From Brevundimonas abyssalis TAR-001 (lineage in GTDB: Bacteria > Pseudomonadota > Alphaproteobacteria > Caulobacterales > Caulobacteraceae): a stretch of DNA of 54,430 nt. Position numbers and translations under genes: made by a program. The DNA lies in contig NZ_BATC01000013.1 in the NCBI RefSeq assembly GCF_000466985.1, positions 1-54,430 on the forward strand. The letters run 5' to 3'. Below, in pieces: positions 19,432-28,469 of the stretch (positions are counted from its first letter, which is position 1; every line of letters begins with the position of its first letter). Under the pieces are notes generated by a model that worked only from the letters and a program-made list of their open reading frames with translations, did no database searches and was not told the origin of the DNA.

Positions 19432-20409
19432 ATGACCCGATCCGACGCCCCCCTGCCCGACAACGCCATCGAGGTCCGGGGGCTTGAGAAGACCTACGCC
19501 GGCAACCGCAAATCGCCGCCCAAGACGGCGCTGCACGGCGTGGACCTGGTGGTGCCGCGCGGCGCCATGTTCGGCCTGCTGGGCCCGAACGGGGCGGGCA
19601 AATCGACCCTGATCAACATCCTGGCCGGGGTGGTGAAGAAATCCGGCGGGACCGTCGCCATCTGGGGCCGCGACATCGACGAGCGCCCCCGCGACGCCCG
19701 CGCGGCCCTGGGCGTGGTGCCGCAGGAGATCGTGGCGGACGTGTTCTTCACGCCCCGGGAGGCGCTGGAGGTGCAGGCTGGATTCTACGGCGTGCCGGCG
19801 AATGAGCGGCGCTCGGACGAGCTGCTGGCGGCGCTGGGCCTGTCGGACAAGGCCAATGCCTATGTACGCGCGCTGTCGGGCGGCATGAAGCGGCGGCTGA
19901 TGGTGGCCAAGGCCCTGGTGCACAATCCGCCGATCCTGATCCTGGACGAACCCACCGCCGGGGTGGACGTGGAGCTGCGCCGCCAGCTCTGGGAATATGT
20001 CCGCAGAATCAACGCCGAGGGCGTGACCATCCTGCTGACCACCCACTATCTGGAGGAGGCCCAGGAGCTTTGCGACACCATCGCCATCGTCAATCGGGGC
20101 CGGGTGGTGGCGTGCGAGCCGACGGCGCAGCTGCTGACCCGGCTGGACACCCGCAATGTGGTGGTGACGCCGGTGGATCCTTCGGCCACGGCGCCGACGC
20201 TCAAGGGCTTTGAGGTGAAGGGGCGGCCCAACGGCGCCTTCGCCGTCACCTACCGCACCGGCGAATCCAGCGTCGAGCAGGTGCTGGCGGCGGTGAGGAA
20301 GGCGGGCGTGGCCATCCGCGACATCGCCACCGAGGATCCGGATCTGGAGGACGTCTTCCTGTCCCTGACCTACGGCGACGCCGACCAGCCCGACCCCACC
20401 CGGGACTAG
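19432..20409 (+). CDS. ABC transporter ATP-binding protein (ABC-2 exporter type)
   Basis: 325 residues. Walker A GPNGAGKST, Q-loop VVPQEIV, signature LSGGMKRRL, Walker B ILILDEPTAGVD and H-loop TTHYLEEAQ are all intact. The C-terminal extension (LLTRLDTRNVVV, DLEDVFLSL) fits the YadG/CcmA-like ATPases that pair with an ABC-2 permease. No permease gene lies next to it: upstream is the zinc-finger gene on the other strand and downstream the POT transporter. The partner and substrate are unknown. Confidence 0.92.
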   Translation: MTRSDAPLPDNAIEVRGLEKTYAGNRKSPPKTALHGVDLVVPRGAMFGLLGPNGAGKSTLINILAGVVKKSGGTVAIWGRDIDERPRDARAALGVVPQEIVADVFFTPREALEVQAGFYGVPANERRSDELLAALGLSDKANAYVRALSGGMKRRLMVAKALVHNPPILILDEPTAGVDVELRRQLWEYVRRINAEGVTILLTTHYLEEAQELCDTIAIVNRGRVVACEPTAQLLTRLDTRNVVVTPVDPSATAPTLKGFEVKGRPNGAFAVTYRTGESSVEQVLAAVRKAGVAIRDIATEDPDLEDVFLSLTYGDADQPDPTRD

Positions 20410-20421
20410 GTTCGAGCGCCT

Positions 20422-20505
20422 GAATCACGGCCTCGTTGAATCGCTTCGGGATTCGGTCCCGGCCGATCAGGCTCTGACCGATCACTGATCACCCTGTCCC
20501 GATTC
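20422..20505. promoter_or_regulatory. cluster of four GANTC (CcrM-type) sites
   Basis: GAATC at 20422-20426 and 20438-20442, GATTC at 20450-20454 and 20501-20505, within 84 bases in the 183-base gap before the POT transporter. In Caulobacterales GANTC is methylated by CcrM, and promoter methylation tunes transcription through GcrA. The middle two form an inverted repeat with a seven-base spacer. A regulatory effect here is inference. Confidence 0.45.
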
Positions 20506-20592
20506 CGCACAGCCTCTTGTGACGCAATCGCGACCGTGCTCGTTATGCGCCTTCGCGCGCCATGTCGGCGCGAGGCTTAGGGAGCTACGCCG

Positions 20593-22430
20593 TTGAGCAC
20601 GACGGATGGGGGAGGCGCGCTTTCGGCGCCCCGTAAAGAATTCCTGGGACACCCGCGGGGGCTGGTGATCCTTTTCCTGACCGAGATGTGGGAGCGCTTC
20701 TCCTTCTACGGAATGCGCGCAATGCTGACCATCTACCTGGTCCAGCATTTCCTTTTCGGACCGGCCGAAGCCGCGGGCATCTACGCCGCCTACGGCGCTC
20801 TGGTCTATTTGATGCCGGTCGTCGGCGGCATGATCGCCGATAAATATCTGGGCCAGCGCAAGGCGTGATGATCGGCGCCGTGCTTCTGGTGCTCGGCCAC
20901 TTCACCATGGCCTTCGAGGGCCAGGGAGGTCGTGACCGGATCATCATCGGCGACCAATCCTATCAGGTGGAAGTTGAGGGCCGTGACACCGACCGACGCC
21001 AGTTCGTCGTCGTCGGCGACGAGCGCGTCGAAATCAGCATCACGGCCGAAGGCATTTCCACCGTGGGGGCGGAACCCGCGGCGGCCGCGGCCGCCGATGT
21101 CGCCGTCCCGACGGTGGGAGAGAGCCTCGGCACGCCGCCGGCCGCCGCCGCCGACTCTCCGGTTCCGGCTACGCCCCAGGCGGCCGCCGCCGGTTTCCCG
21201 GCCTTCGTCGCTTCGGGCGACTACAGTCTGGAGACGACCCGCGACACCGGGTTCGGCGAGCCGACGCTCTTTCTGGCCCTTTCGCTGATCATCGTCGGCG
21301 TCGGGTTCCTGAAGGCGAACATCTCGACGGTCGTGGGCTCGCTCTATGAAAAGAACGATCCCCGTCGTGACGCGGGCTTCACGCTTTTCTACGTCGGCAT
21401 CAACCTTGGCGCCGTTCTGGCCACGGGCCTGTGCTCGTACCTCGGGTTCACCTATGGCTGGGCATACGGTTTCGGCCTCGCCGGCTTCGGCATGTTGCTG
21501 GGTCTGGCCACCTTCATCCTCGGCAAGCCCTGGCTCGAGGGCCGGGGCGGCCCGCCGAACCCGGAGAAACTGGCCGGCACGCGCGTCCTGGGCGTTCCCC
21601 TTGAAGCGGTGTTCTGGATCGGGGGCCTGATCGCCGTGTTCCCGACCTGGCTCCTGCTGCAGCGCCATGAACTGATCTCGGCCGTCCTGCCCTGGGCCGC
21701 AGGCCTGATCTTCGTGGCCGTGGTCGGTTACACCGTCGTGAAGTTGAACGGCGCTGAACGCAGCCGCATGCTGGTCGCCCAGGTGCTGATCTTCTTCTCG
21801 GTGCTGTTCTGGGCGCTGTTTGAACAGGCGGGCTCGTCCCTCACCCTGTTTGCGGACCAGTCGACGGAGATGCCGGGCTGGTTCAACGTCGGTTACACGC
21901 AGATGTTCAACCCGGCGATCATTGTCATCTTCGGACCGATTTTCGCGGGGCTGTGGGTGTGGCTGGCCCGGCGCAACATGGAGCCGTCGACCCCGGTCAA
22001 GTTCTCCATGGGCCTGATGCTGGTCGGCGCGGGCTTCCTGTTGCTGGCATGGGCTGCGGCCAACGCCTTCAACATGGACTTCCGGGTCCCGCTGATGTTC
22101 CTGTTCTTCACCTATTTCCTGCACACCATGGGCGAGCTCTGCCTGTCCCCGGTGGGCCTGTCGATGATCACCAAGCTGTCGGTCGACCGGGTTGTGGGCC
22201 TGATGATGGGCGTCTGGTTCCTGTCGTCCTCGGTTGCGCACATCGTGGCCGGCATGATCGCCCAGGCGACTGCGACCGACACTGTCGCCGGGGTGGTGAC
22301 CAACCGCGCCCTCGCTCTCGAGACCTATGGCTCCATCTTCGGGACCATCGGCTGGACCGGCGTCGGAGTGGGGGTGCTGCTGCTGCTTGCTTCGCCCCTT
22401 CTCAAGAAGGGCATGGCCGGAGTCCGGTAG
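20593..22430 (+). CDS. POT-family proton-coupled di/tripeptide transporter (one frameshift)
   Basis: About 612 residues from TTG 20593, with GGAG at 20581-20584. The N-terminal signature TEMWERFSFYGMRAML and the central GINLGAVL and FALFEQAGSSL-like segments (FWALFEQAGSSL) are POT hallmarks. The frame breaks at about 20865, between GQRKA and VMIGAVLLVLGH; a lost G in GCGGTGATG explains it. Unusual: about 120 residues are inserted between transmembrane segments 3 and 4, with a beta-rich part followed by an Ala/Pro-rich stretch. The usual loop is short. A terminator follows. Confidence 0.9.
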
Positions 22431-22454
22431 GGCTCGGCCAGGTTCAGAAAGACG

Positions 22455-22482
22455 AAGGCCCCGGGATCGCTCCCGGGGCCTT
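22455..22482. terminator. bidirectional terminator between convergent genes
   Basis: AAGGCCCCGGGA (22455-22466) and TCCCGGGGCCTT (22471-22482) form a perfect 12-bp stem with a TCGC loop and a T-rich plus-strand exit (TTTTCT). The AA start also gives a short T run on the other strand. It separates the POT gene from the convergent TonB receptor gene. Confidence 0.92.
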
Positions 22483-22532
22483 TTCTCTTGCGGGCGGCAG
22501 GGACGGACGCGCCCGCCAGAGGTTCGCTCGGC

Positions 22533-24584
22533 TCAGAAGGTCTTCCTCAGCCGGATCGACATGAAGGTGCGCGGGTCGATGTCGCGGGTCTCGACGAAGT
22601 CGATCGGCCGGGGCGGGGCGCGGTCGGCGTAGACCGTGCGCTCCACCAGGAAGTCGTTCCAGATGTTCACCTGGGCCCGGATCGACAGGGTGGCGGTCGG
22701 CTTGTACTCGGCCGCCAGTTCGAAATAGTCCTCGCCGCGCCAGGCGAAGGTCTGGTCCGGATCAAAGGTGGACTGGCCCAGGCGCGGGATCCACGCCACG
22801 CTCCAGTTCAGCCGCCATGAGGGGATGTCCTGCTCGAAGGACACCACCGCCTGGCGGGCGCGCACCCCCGAGATGGGACGGGTTTCGCCGGTGGTGGGAT
22901 CGGTGACCTCGGTCGAGTTCCAGTCATTGCGGAAGCTGAACTGGCCGCCGGCGACGCCCAGCCGGTCGGTGGGGATGGTCAGGTTGACCGACAGCTGGTC
23001 CAGGGTGGCGTCGCCGATGTTGCCCACCGCCGACAGACCGCCATCCAGCGGGATGCGGTCGATGACGTTGGCGATCTCGTCGTGGCGATAGCCGATGCTG
23101 ACCACGCCGTCGCCCCAGAAGCGGCGCTCATAGGTGATCTCGCTGATCCAGCGGTCCTCCGGCTCCAGGTCGACGTTGCCGCCCAGCACGTTCTGGTCGC
23201 TGAGCTCGGCGCTGGCGGCGAAATCGCCGAAATCCAGCTGGCCCACCTCCCGCTCGAAACGCAGGCGCAGCTGATTGTCGGCCATGGGGGTCCAGGTCAG
23301 CTGCAGGCGCGGCTTGGCGAAGTAGAAGGATTCCTCGTGCTGCGCATCGCCGGACTGGCTGATGGTGGAGGCCTCCAGCCGCAGGCCGCCTTCCAGCGAC
23401 AGGTCGGGCGTCATGCGCCAGGTGGTCTTGCCGAACAGCTCGCCGCGCGTCTCCTCCACCGTCACCGAGGCCGAGGGCAGGGGCACGGGCGCGCCGCCGA
23501 CGGAGAACGCCTGGGTGGTGTCGAGGCGATTGTAGGCGACCTCGCCGCCGCCCTCGAAGGTCAGGGTCTCGCTGCGCTCCCAGCGAAGCAGACTGCGCAG
23601 GATGGTCTCCGAGGCGTCGCCCACGGACTCGAACCTCTGTTCGGGCGCGGGGCCGGAGCCCGTGTCGGCGTTGTAGGTCGAGACGCTGTCGAAGTCGGAA
23701 AACTCGTGGATGAAGCGGCTTTCGACGCTCAGGCCCTCGCCGAGGGGGCGGGTGTAGACCACCCCGAACTCGCCCGATGAGCCGTCATTGTCATAGCGGC
23801 TTTCACGGCGCGACCCGGGCGCGGTGAGCAGGGTGATGGAATGCCAGTCATTGACCCCGTAGCGGGCGGTCAGATCGATCTTTCCGCCCAGCATCGGCGT
23901 CGCGTAGTTGCCGCGGATGGAGGTGCCGCCGCCATAGCCGTCATTGTAGAAATCCTCGGCCCTCAGCACGGTCCCGTCAGGCGCGCGGCTCACGGACGGG
24001 CCGATCCCGTTGGAATCGCTCATGCCGATGCCGTCTGAAAGGGTCACGCCCCAGGTCCTTTCGCCTTCGCGCGCCGTGAACTGGTAGCTGCCGCCGAAGA
24101 CGTTCTGGCCGCCGTCGAACAGGGTGGCGTTGGCGCTCAGGATGTGTTCGCGGCTGCTTTCGCGTGAGGTGATGACGTTCACCACCACCGGATAGCCCTG
24201 CATGTCGATGCCCGGCGCGCCGCCCCGGATCAGCTCGATGCGCACCACCTGCGTGGCCAGGGTGCGCGACAGGACGGACGAGCCCAGGTCGTTCTTGGAG
24301 GCGGGCCGCGAGCCGTTGATGAGCACATTGCCCACCGCGCCCTCGAAGCCGCGGCTGCCGTCGCCGTCATCCAGGCTGAAGCCCGGAACGCGGTTGACCA
24401 TGTCCAGGGCGGTGTTGGGGTTCTGGTCGGCGAAGAAGTCGGGCGTGAAGGTCAGCACCTGTCGACCGTTCCCCGCCTGGGGCGCCGGGGCCGCCTCGGC
24501 CTCCTGGGCAAGGGCGGGCGACACGGCCGTCAGGGCCAGGGCGAAGGCGAAGGCGGAAGTGGCCGCCAGAAGCGTGGAACGCAT
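22533..24584 (-). CDS. TonB-dependent outer-membrane receptor
   Basis: 683 residues from ATG 24584, preceded by GGAGG. Signal peptide MRSTLLAATSAFAFALALTA, cleaved near SPALAQ. The plug domain includes PNTALDMVNRVPGF, VLINGSRP and VVRIELIRGGAPGIDM, followed by a long beta-barrel ending in RTFMSIRLRKTF (C-terminal Phe for BAM assembly). A canonical TonB box is not obvious between the signal and the plug. The ligand is unknown. The short plug and ~600-residue barrel suggest an oligosaccharide- or small-molecule-type receptor, but this is only a guess. It is divergent from the GumN gene across a palindrome-rich spacer. Confidence 0.93.
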   Translation of the reverse strand: MRSTLLAATSAFAFALALTAVSPALAQEAEAAPAPQAGNGRQVLTFTPDFFADQNPNTALDMVNRVPGFSLDDGDGSRGFEGAVGNVLINGSRPASKNDLGSSVLSRTLATQVVRIELIRGGAPGIDMQGYPVVVNVITSRESSREHILSANATLFDGGQNVFGGSYQFTAREGERTWGVTLSDGIGMSDSNGIGPSVSRAPDGTVLRAEDFYNDGYGGGTSIRGNYATPMLGGKIDLTARYGVNDWHSITLLTAPGSRRESRYDNDGSSGEFGVVYTRPLGEGLSVESRFIHEFSDFDSVSTYNADTGSGPAPEQRFESVGDASETILRSLLRWERSETLTFEGGGEVAYNRLDTTQAFSVGGAPVPLPSASVTVEETRGELFGKTTWRMTPDLSLEGGLRLEASTISQSGDAQHEESFYFAKPRLQLTWTPMADNQLRLRFEREVGQLDFGDFAASAELSDQNVLGGNVDLEPEDRWISEITYERRFWGDGVVSIGYRHDEIANVIDRIPLDGGLSAVGNIGDATLDQLSVNLTIPTDRLGVAGGQFSFRNDWNSTEVTDPTTGETRPISGVRARQAVVSFEQDIPSWRLNWSVAWIPRLGQSTFDPDQTFAWRGEDYFELAAEYKPTATLSIRAQVNIWNDFLVERTVYADRAPPRPIDFVETRDIDPRTFMSIRLRKTF

Positions 24585-24610
24585 GATATCCTCCCGAAAC
24601 TCTCGGGAGG

Positions 24611-24698
24611 AGGTGTGCCTGACCCACACCTGAATGGACCAGTTACATCGTTGAAATGTAGATTAAATTACGGACACATGATTACAGCGACGTAATCA
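24611..24698. promoter_or_regulatory. divergent regulatory region with three inverted repeats
   Basis: Between the TonB receptor (minus) and GumN (plus) starts, in a locally AT-rich stretch. AGGTGTG (24611-24617)/CACACCT (24625-24631) has a seven-base spacer. TACAT (24644-24648)/ATGTA (24656-24660) has a seven-base spacer. TGATTAC (24679-24685)/GTAATCA (24692-24698) has a six-base spacer and ends 22 bases before the GumN start. The last is a plausible operator; the first lies in the receptor leader. Confidence 0.55.
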
Positions 24699-24719
24699 GC
24701 CGGCTAAGGGTTCGACAAG

Positions 24720-25658
24720 ATGATCCGAGCGTTTCTTGTGTTGATGCTGGCGATTTCGATCGTCCCGTCAAAGGCTGCGGCCCAGGCCGGCGAAGCGTCG
24801 GTGGTCGAGGAGATCGTGATCACCGCCCGGCGCGCCGATGCACCCATCTGGGAGATCACGGTCGGCGACGGCTCCCTGATCCTGGTCGGCGCGATCAGCG
24901 GCGTGCCGCGCGACCTGCCCTGGCGGCCCGAGGCCCTGGAGGCCGCCACACGGCGTTCGGACCGCATCCTGTTCCCACAGATCGGACAGGCGTCTCCGGC
25001 CGACGTGATGCGGCTGATCTGGCGGTCGCGGACCATTACGCGCCTGCCGGACGGAACCACCACGGCGGACTATCTCCCGCCCGAGGTCCAGGAGCGTCTG
25101 GAGGTGGTGATGGAGGGCGACAGCGACCGGTGGCGGAGAGAAAGCCTGGTGATGCTCGGCCTGAACCTGATCACCGACAAGACCGGGCATCAGCGCCGCC
25201 GCACGCGCGGCGCGGTCGAGGTCATCGAGGACGCAGCGCGCCAGGCGGACGTGCCGGTGCGGCGGGTGGGGGTCCTGCGCGGCGACGCCCTGGTGGAGAA
25301 TCTGATCACCCAGCCGCCCGAGACCTATCTGGCCTGCATCGAGGCGGCCGTCTCGGCGGCGGAGGCCGGGCCGGAGGGCGCGGCGCGCCGGATCGAGGCC
25401 TGGCGGGGACGGCGGGTTCCCGACGTGCTGGCCGAGCCCCTGGATGAGGCGCTCAACCTGTGCTGGCCCTCCGGCGACCCGGACGTCGCCCCGTTGCTGC
25501 GGGCCCAGTGGGCCGAGGCCATCGAGGCCGCGCTGGACGAGCCGGGGGTCACCCTGGCGGTCGCCCAATTGCGTCTGCTGGCCGAACCGGGCGGCGTTCT
25601 GGACATGCTGGAGGCCCGGGGCTTCGACATCGTCGGGCCGCGGTGGCGGGCGGAGTGA
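24720..25658 (+). CDS. TraB/GumN family exported protein
   Basis: 312 residues. Signal peptide MIRAFLVLMLAISIVPSKAA, cleavage near AAAQ. The following core (WEITVGDGSLILVGAISGVP) matches the start of the TraB/GumN family, and the C-terminal AVAQLRLLAEPGGVLDMLEARG includes the family's last conserved stretch. The family is thought to contain metal-dependent proteases or chaperone-like proteins; activity is unproven here, and the usual HxxH-type His pairs are not evident. Odd: residues 28-38 (VVEEIVITARR) look like a TonB box. It ends directly against the convergent tldD stop. Confidence 0.78.
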   Translation: MIRAFLVLMLAISIVPSKAAAQAGEASVVEEIVITARRADAPIWEITVGDGSLILVGAISGVPRDLPWRPEALEAATRRSDRILFPQIGQASPADVMRLIWRSRTITRLPDGTTTADYLPPEVQERLEVVMEGDSDRWRRESLVMLGLNLITDKTGHQRRRTRGAVEVIEDAARQADVPVRRVGVLRGDALVENLITQPPETYLACIEAAVSAAEAGPEGAARRIEAWRGRRVPDVLAEPLDEALNLCWPSGDPDVAPLLRAQWAEAIEAALDEPGVTLAVAQLRLLAEPGGVLDMLEARGFDIVGPRWRAE

Positions 25659-27089
25659 TCAGACCGCCGTGCCGCCGACCGTCAGGCCGCTGATCTTCAG
25701 GCTGGGCTGGCCGATGCCCACGGGCACGCCCTGACCGGCCTTGCCGCAGGTGCCGACGCCCGGATCGAAGGCGAAGTCGTTTCCGATCATGGTGATGTTC
25801 TGCATCACCGTGGCGCCGTCGCCGATCAGGGTGGCGCCGCGCACGGGGGCGGTGACCTTGCCGTCCTCGATCAGATAGGCCTCGGTGCACTGGAACACGA
25901 ACTTGCCGTTGGTGATGTCCACCTGGCCGCCGCCGAAGTTCACGGCGTAGAGACCGCGTTTCGTTGAGGCGATCATCTCCGCCAGGGTGTGGGAGCCCCC
26001 CTCCATGAAGGTGTTGGTCATGCGCGGCATGGGGGTGTGGGCGTAGGACTGGCGCCGCCCGTTGCCGGTGGCCGCCATGCCCAGCTGGCGCGCCGACAGC
26101 CGGTCCTGCATCAGCCCGACCATGATGCCGTCCTCGATCAGGACCGTGCGCCCCGTGGGCGTGCCTTCATCGTCGATGCTGAGGGAGCCGCGCCGTCCGG
26201 CGATGGCGCCGTCGTCCACCACGGTCACCCCGGGCGCCGCCACGCGCCGGCCCATCATGCCGTTGAAGACCGAGGATCCCTTGCGGTGGAAATCGCCCTC
26301 GAAGCCGTGGCCCACCGCCTCGTGCAGCAGGACGCCGGGCCAGCCGGGGCCGAGCACCACGTCCATCTCGCCGGCCGGGCAATCCACCGCGTCCAGATTG
26401 ACCAGGGCCTGGCGCAGGGCCTCGTCGGTCTGGGCGCGCCAGCGGTCGGGCGTGATCCAGGTCTCGAAACCGGTGCGGCCGCCCGCGCCCGCGCCCGCCG
26501 ACTCGCGCCTGCCGTCCCGCTCGACGGTGACGGAGACGTTCAGGCGCACCAGGGGCCGCACGTCGCGCAGCAGACGGCCGTCGGCCCGCAGGATCTCGAT
26601 GTCGCGGCGCTCGCCGGACAGGGAGGCCGAGACCTGCACCACACGCGGGTCGGCGGCGCGGGCGTAGGCGTCGATCTCCTGCAGCAGGGCGATCTTTTCG
26701 GCGAAGGCGGGCGAGGCGAGGGGATCATCCTCGCCATAGAGCTTCTGATTGGTGGCGCGGGGCGCCTCGGCCGTCACGCCCGCATGGCCGCGCTTGGCCA
26801 GGGCGGCGCTGTCGGCCGCGCGCCGCAGGGCCGCGTCGGAGATTTCATTGGCGTGGCTGTAGCCGGCGGTCTCGCCCGCCACGACGCGCAGGCCGAACCC
26901 CTCGCCCGCATCGTAGGACGCGCCCTTGAGCCGCCCGTCGTCGAACACCAGGCTTTCGCTTTCAGTCCGCTCCAGGAACAGCTCGCCGTCGTCGGCCCCG
27001 CTCAGGGCCTCGCCCAGGATGGTCCGCGCGCGCTCGGCGCCAACGCCGGACTGGTCGAGCAGGGACGGAATGGCGGGGGCGACGGTCAT
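25659..27089 (-). CDS. tldD: metalloprotease TldD
   Basis: 476 residues. With TldE/PmbA it forms a heterodimeric zinc protease that processes modified peptides and unfolded helices. The zinc motif HEAVGHGFEGD sits at residues 256-266 (His256, Glu257, His261). YSHANEIS, SIDDEGTPTGRT and the glycine-rich C-terminus (NFGGGQVDITNGKFVFQ) are family-typical. The partner pmbA is not in the window. The gene is unbroken and convergent with GumN with no spacer. Confidence 0.97.
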   Translation of the reverse strand: MTVAPAIPSLLDQSGVGAERARTILGEALSGADDGELFLERTESESLVFDDGRLKGASYDAGEGFGLRVVAGETAGYSHANEISDAALRRAADSAALAKRGHAGVTAEAPRATNQKLYGEDDPLASPAFAEKIALLQEIDAYARAADPRVVQVSASLSGERRDIEILRADGRLLRDVRPLVRLNVSVTVERDGRRESAGAGAGGRTGFETWITPDRWRAQTDEALRQALVNLDAVDCPAGEMDVVLGPGWPGVLLHEAVGHGFEGDFHRKGSSVFNGMMGRRVAAPGVTVVDDGAIAGRRGSLSIDDEGTPTGRTVLIEDGIMVGLMQDRLSARQLGMAATGNGRRQSYAHTPMPRMTNTFMEGGSHTLAEMIASTKRGLYAVNFGGGQVDITNGKFVFQCTEAYLIEDGKVTAPVRGATLIGDGATVMQNITMIGNDFAFDPGVGTCGKAGQGVPVGIGQPSLKISGLTVGGTAV

Positions 27090-27150
27090 GGGCGGTCCTT
27101 CGAGAGCATCTTGCGCCCTAGATAGGGCTTCGGACCGCCCCTTGGAACCG

Positions 27151-27882
27151 TCAGTCCGCCTGGCGGACCCGGCCAGACCCCATGACCTGGCTGTTCAGCC
27201 GGGCGGGGCGGGTGGTCAGCTCCACGTCGCCCGAGCCGCGGATGGTCACATCGGCCTGGCCGGACGGCGCGGCCTCCACGTCCCCGGAGCCGTTGATCTC
27301 GATGACCGCGTCGGTGGACGGCAGGCCCTCGAGGTCCACGTCGCCCGATCCGTCGATGGTGACGGTCAGGGCGTCGGTGCGGCCATAGCCTTCGATGTCG
27401 CCGCTGCCCGACACGGCCAGGGCGAGCGTCGGCTGGTCATAGTCGCGGATCTCCAGATCCTGGGACCCGTTCAGGGTGAAGCGGGTCACCGCCGGGGCGA
27501 CGATGGTGATGCGCGGCCGGGAATGGCGGCCTGTGCGGGTTCCTTCCTCCATGTCGAAGCGGCCGTCGGCGAAGGTGACGCGGTCCACGACCTCGGCGGG
27601 GCCGGCCACCGTGATCGAGGGTTCGTCCCCCTGGGCGTAGATCACCCGGGCCGACAGGTCGAAGGTCAGGGCCTCGCCGCCCTCCCAGGCGATCTCGCGG
27701 GTGACGATGTTCTCGTCGGTCGATTCCCATTCGAAATCGCTCTGGACGATGGTCCAGCCGTCGCCGGTGATATTCCAGCCGTCGCGGCTGATCTCCCGCC
27801 CGCCGATCGCGGCGGCGCCGGCCAGGCAGACGATGGTCAGCACCAGGCTGGCCGCGGCGATGATGAACAGTGAGCGGATCAT
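27151..27882 (-). CDS. GIN-domain (DUF2807) protein
   Basis: 243 residues. An N-terminal membrane helix or signal (FIIAAASLVLTIVCLAG) is followed by an exported region with a beta-helical GIN domain. The repeats are visible as GSQDLEI, GSGDIEG, GSGDVDL, GSGDVEA, GSGDVEL and GSGRVRQ, about one per 16-22 residues. GIN domains occur in envelope-associated proteins and the function is unknown. It starts four bases inside the DUF1700 stop. It is the last gene of the PadR-DUF1700-GIN operon. Confidence 0.88.
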   Translation of the reverse strand: MIRSLFIIAAASLVLTIVCLAGAAAIGGREISRDGWNITGDGWTIVQSDFEWESTDENIVTREIAWEGGEALTFDLSARVIYAQGDEPSITVAGPAEVVDRVTFADGRFDMEEGTRTGRHSRPRITIVAPAVTRFTLNGSQDLEIRDYDQPTLALAVSGSGDIEGYGRTDALTVTIDGSGDVDLEGLPSTDAVIEINGSGDVEAAPSGQADVTIRGSGDVELTTRPARLNSQVMGSGRVRQAD

Positions 27883-28469
27883 GACAGCCCCCTTTCGCTG
27901 TAGTCGGGTTCAGGCTGGATGGCGGGCTTGATCAGGCGGTAGTGAAGACGCCCGAACCAGACCAGGCCGTTGACCAGCCAGATGGTGATGATGGTCAGAA
28001 GGGCTGCGCCGGTCACCGAGGCGCCCATCAGGCCGAGGCCCAGCAGGACCGGGAACAGGGGCCCGCCCGGCGGGTCGAAGAACGGTCCGGCCACCAGTAT
28101 CCCGCCGCCCGAAATGAAGACGGCGATGACCGCGACATAAAGACCCGCGATGGCGCTGACCACGCCGGTCAGCAACGGCAGAAGGATCAGGATGTCGATG
28201 GCGCCCAGGCCCACCAGGGCCATGACCGCGCCGGCGGCGGAGGACGGATTGCGCGCCTCCTCCCACCGCTTGAGACCGGCCTCGAGCCTCAGTTCGCGGG
28301 CCAGCCGTCCCGGATCGCCCAGGGCGGCGGCCACTTCGGCCTCGCTGCGGCCCTCCGCGGCGCCGTCGGCGAAGTGGGTGTCGTAGTCGGCCAGGATCTC
28401 CTCCTGCGCCGCCGGCGGCAACCCGGCCAGCCCGCGGCGCAGGCGGCCCATGAATTCGACGCGCGTCAT
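27879..28469 (-). CDS. DUF1700 family membrane protein
   Basis: 196 residues. The N-terminal helical region (MTRVEFMGRLRRGLAGLP, EEILADYDTHFADGAAEGRS) is the DUF1700 signature. Three to four hydrophobic segments follow (about residues 80-105, 107-128, 135-165). DUF1700 proteins are commonly encoded with PadR regulators and act in membrane-stress-type responses by association. ATGA overlaps join it to the PadR gene before it and the GIN gene after it. Confidence 0.88.
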   Translation of the reverse strand: MTRVEFMGRLRRGLAGLPPAAQEEILADYDTHFADGAAEGRSEAEVAAALGDPGRLARELRLEAGLKRWEEARNPSSAAGAVMALVGLGAIDILILLPLLTGVVSAIAGLYVAVIAVFISGGGILVAGPFFDPPGGPLFPVLLGLGLMGASVTGAALLTIITIWLVNGLVWFGRLHYRLIKPAIQPEPDYSERGLS

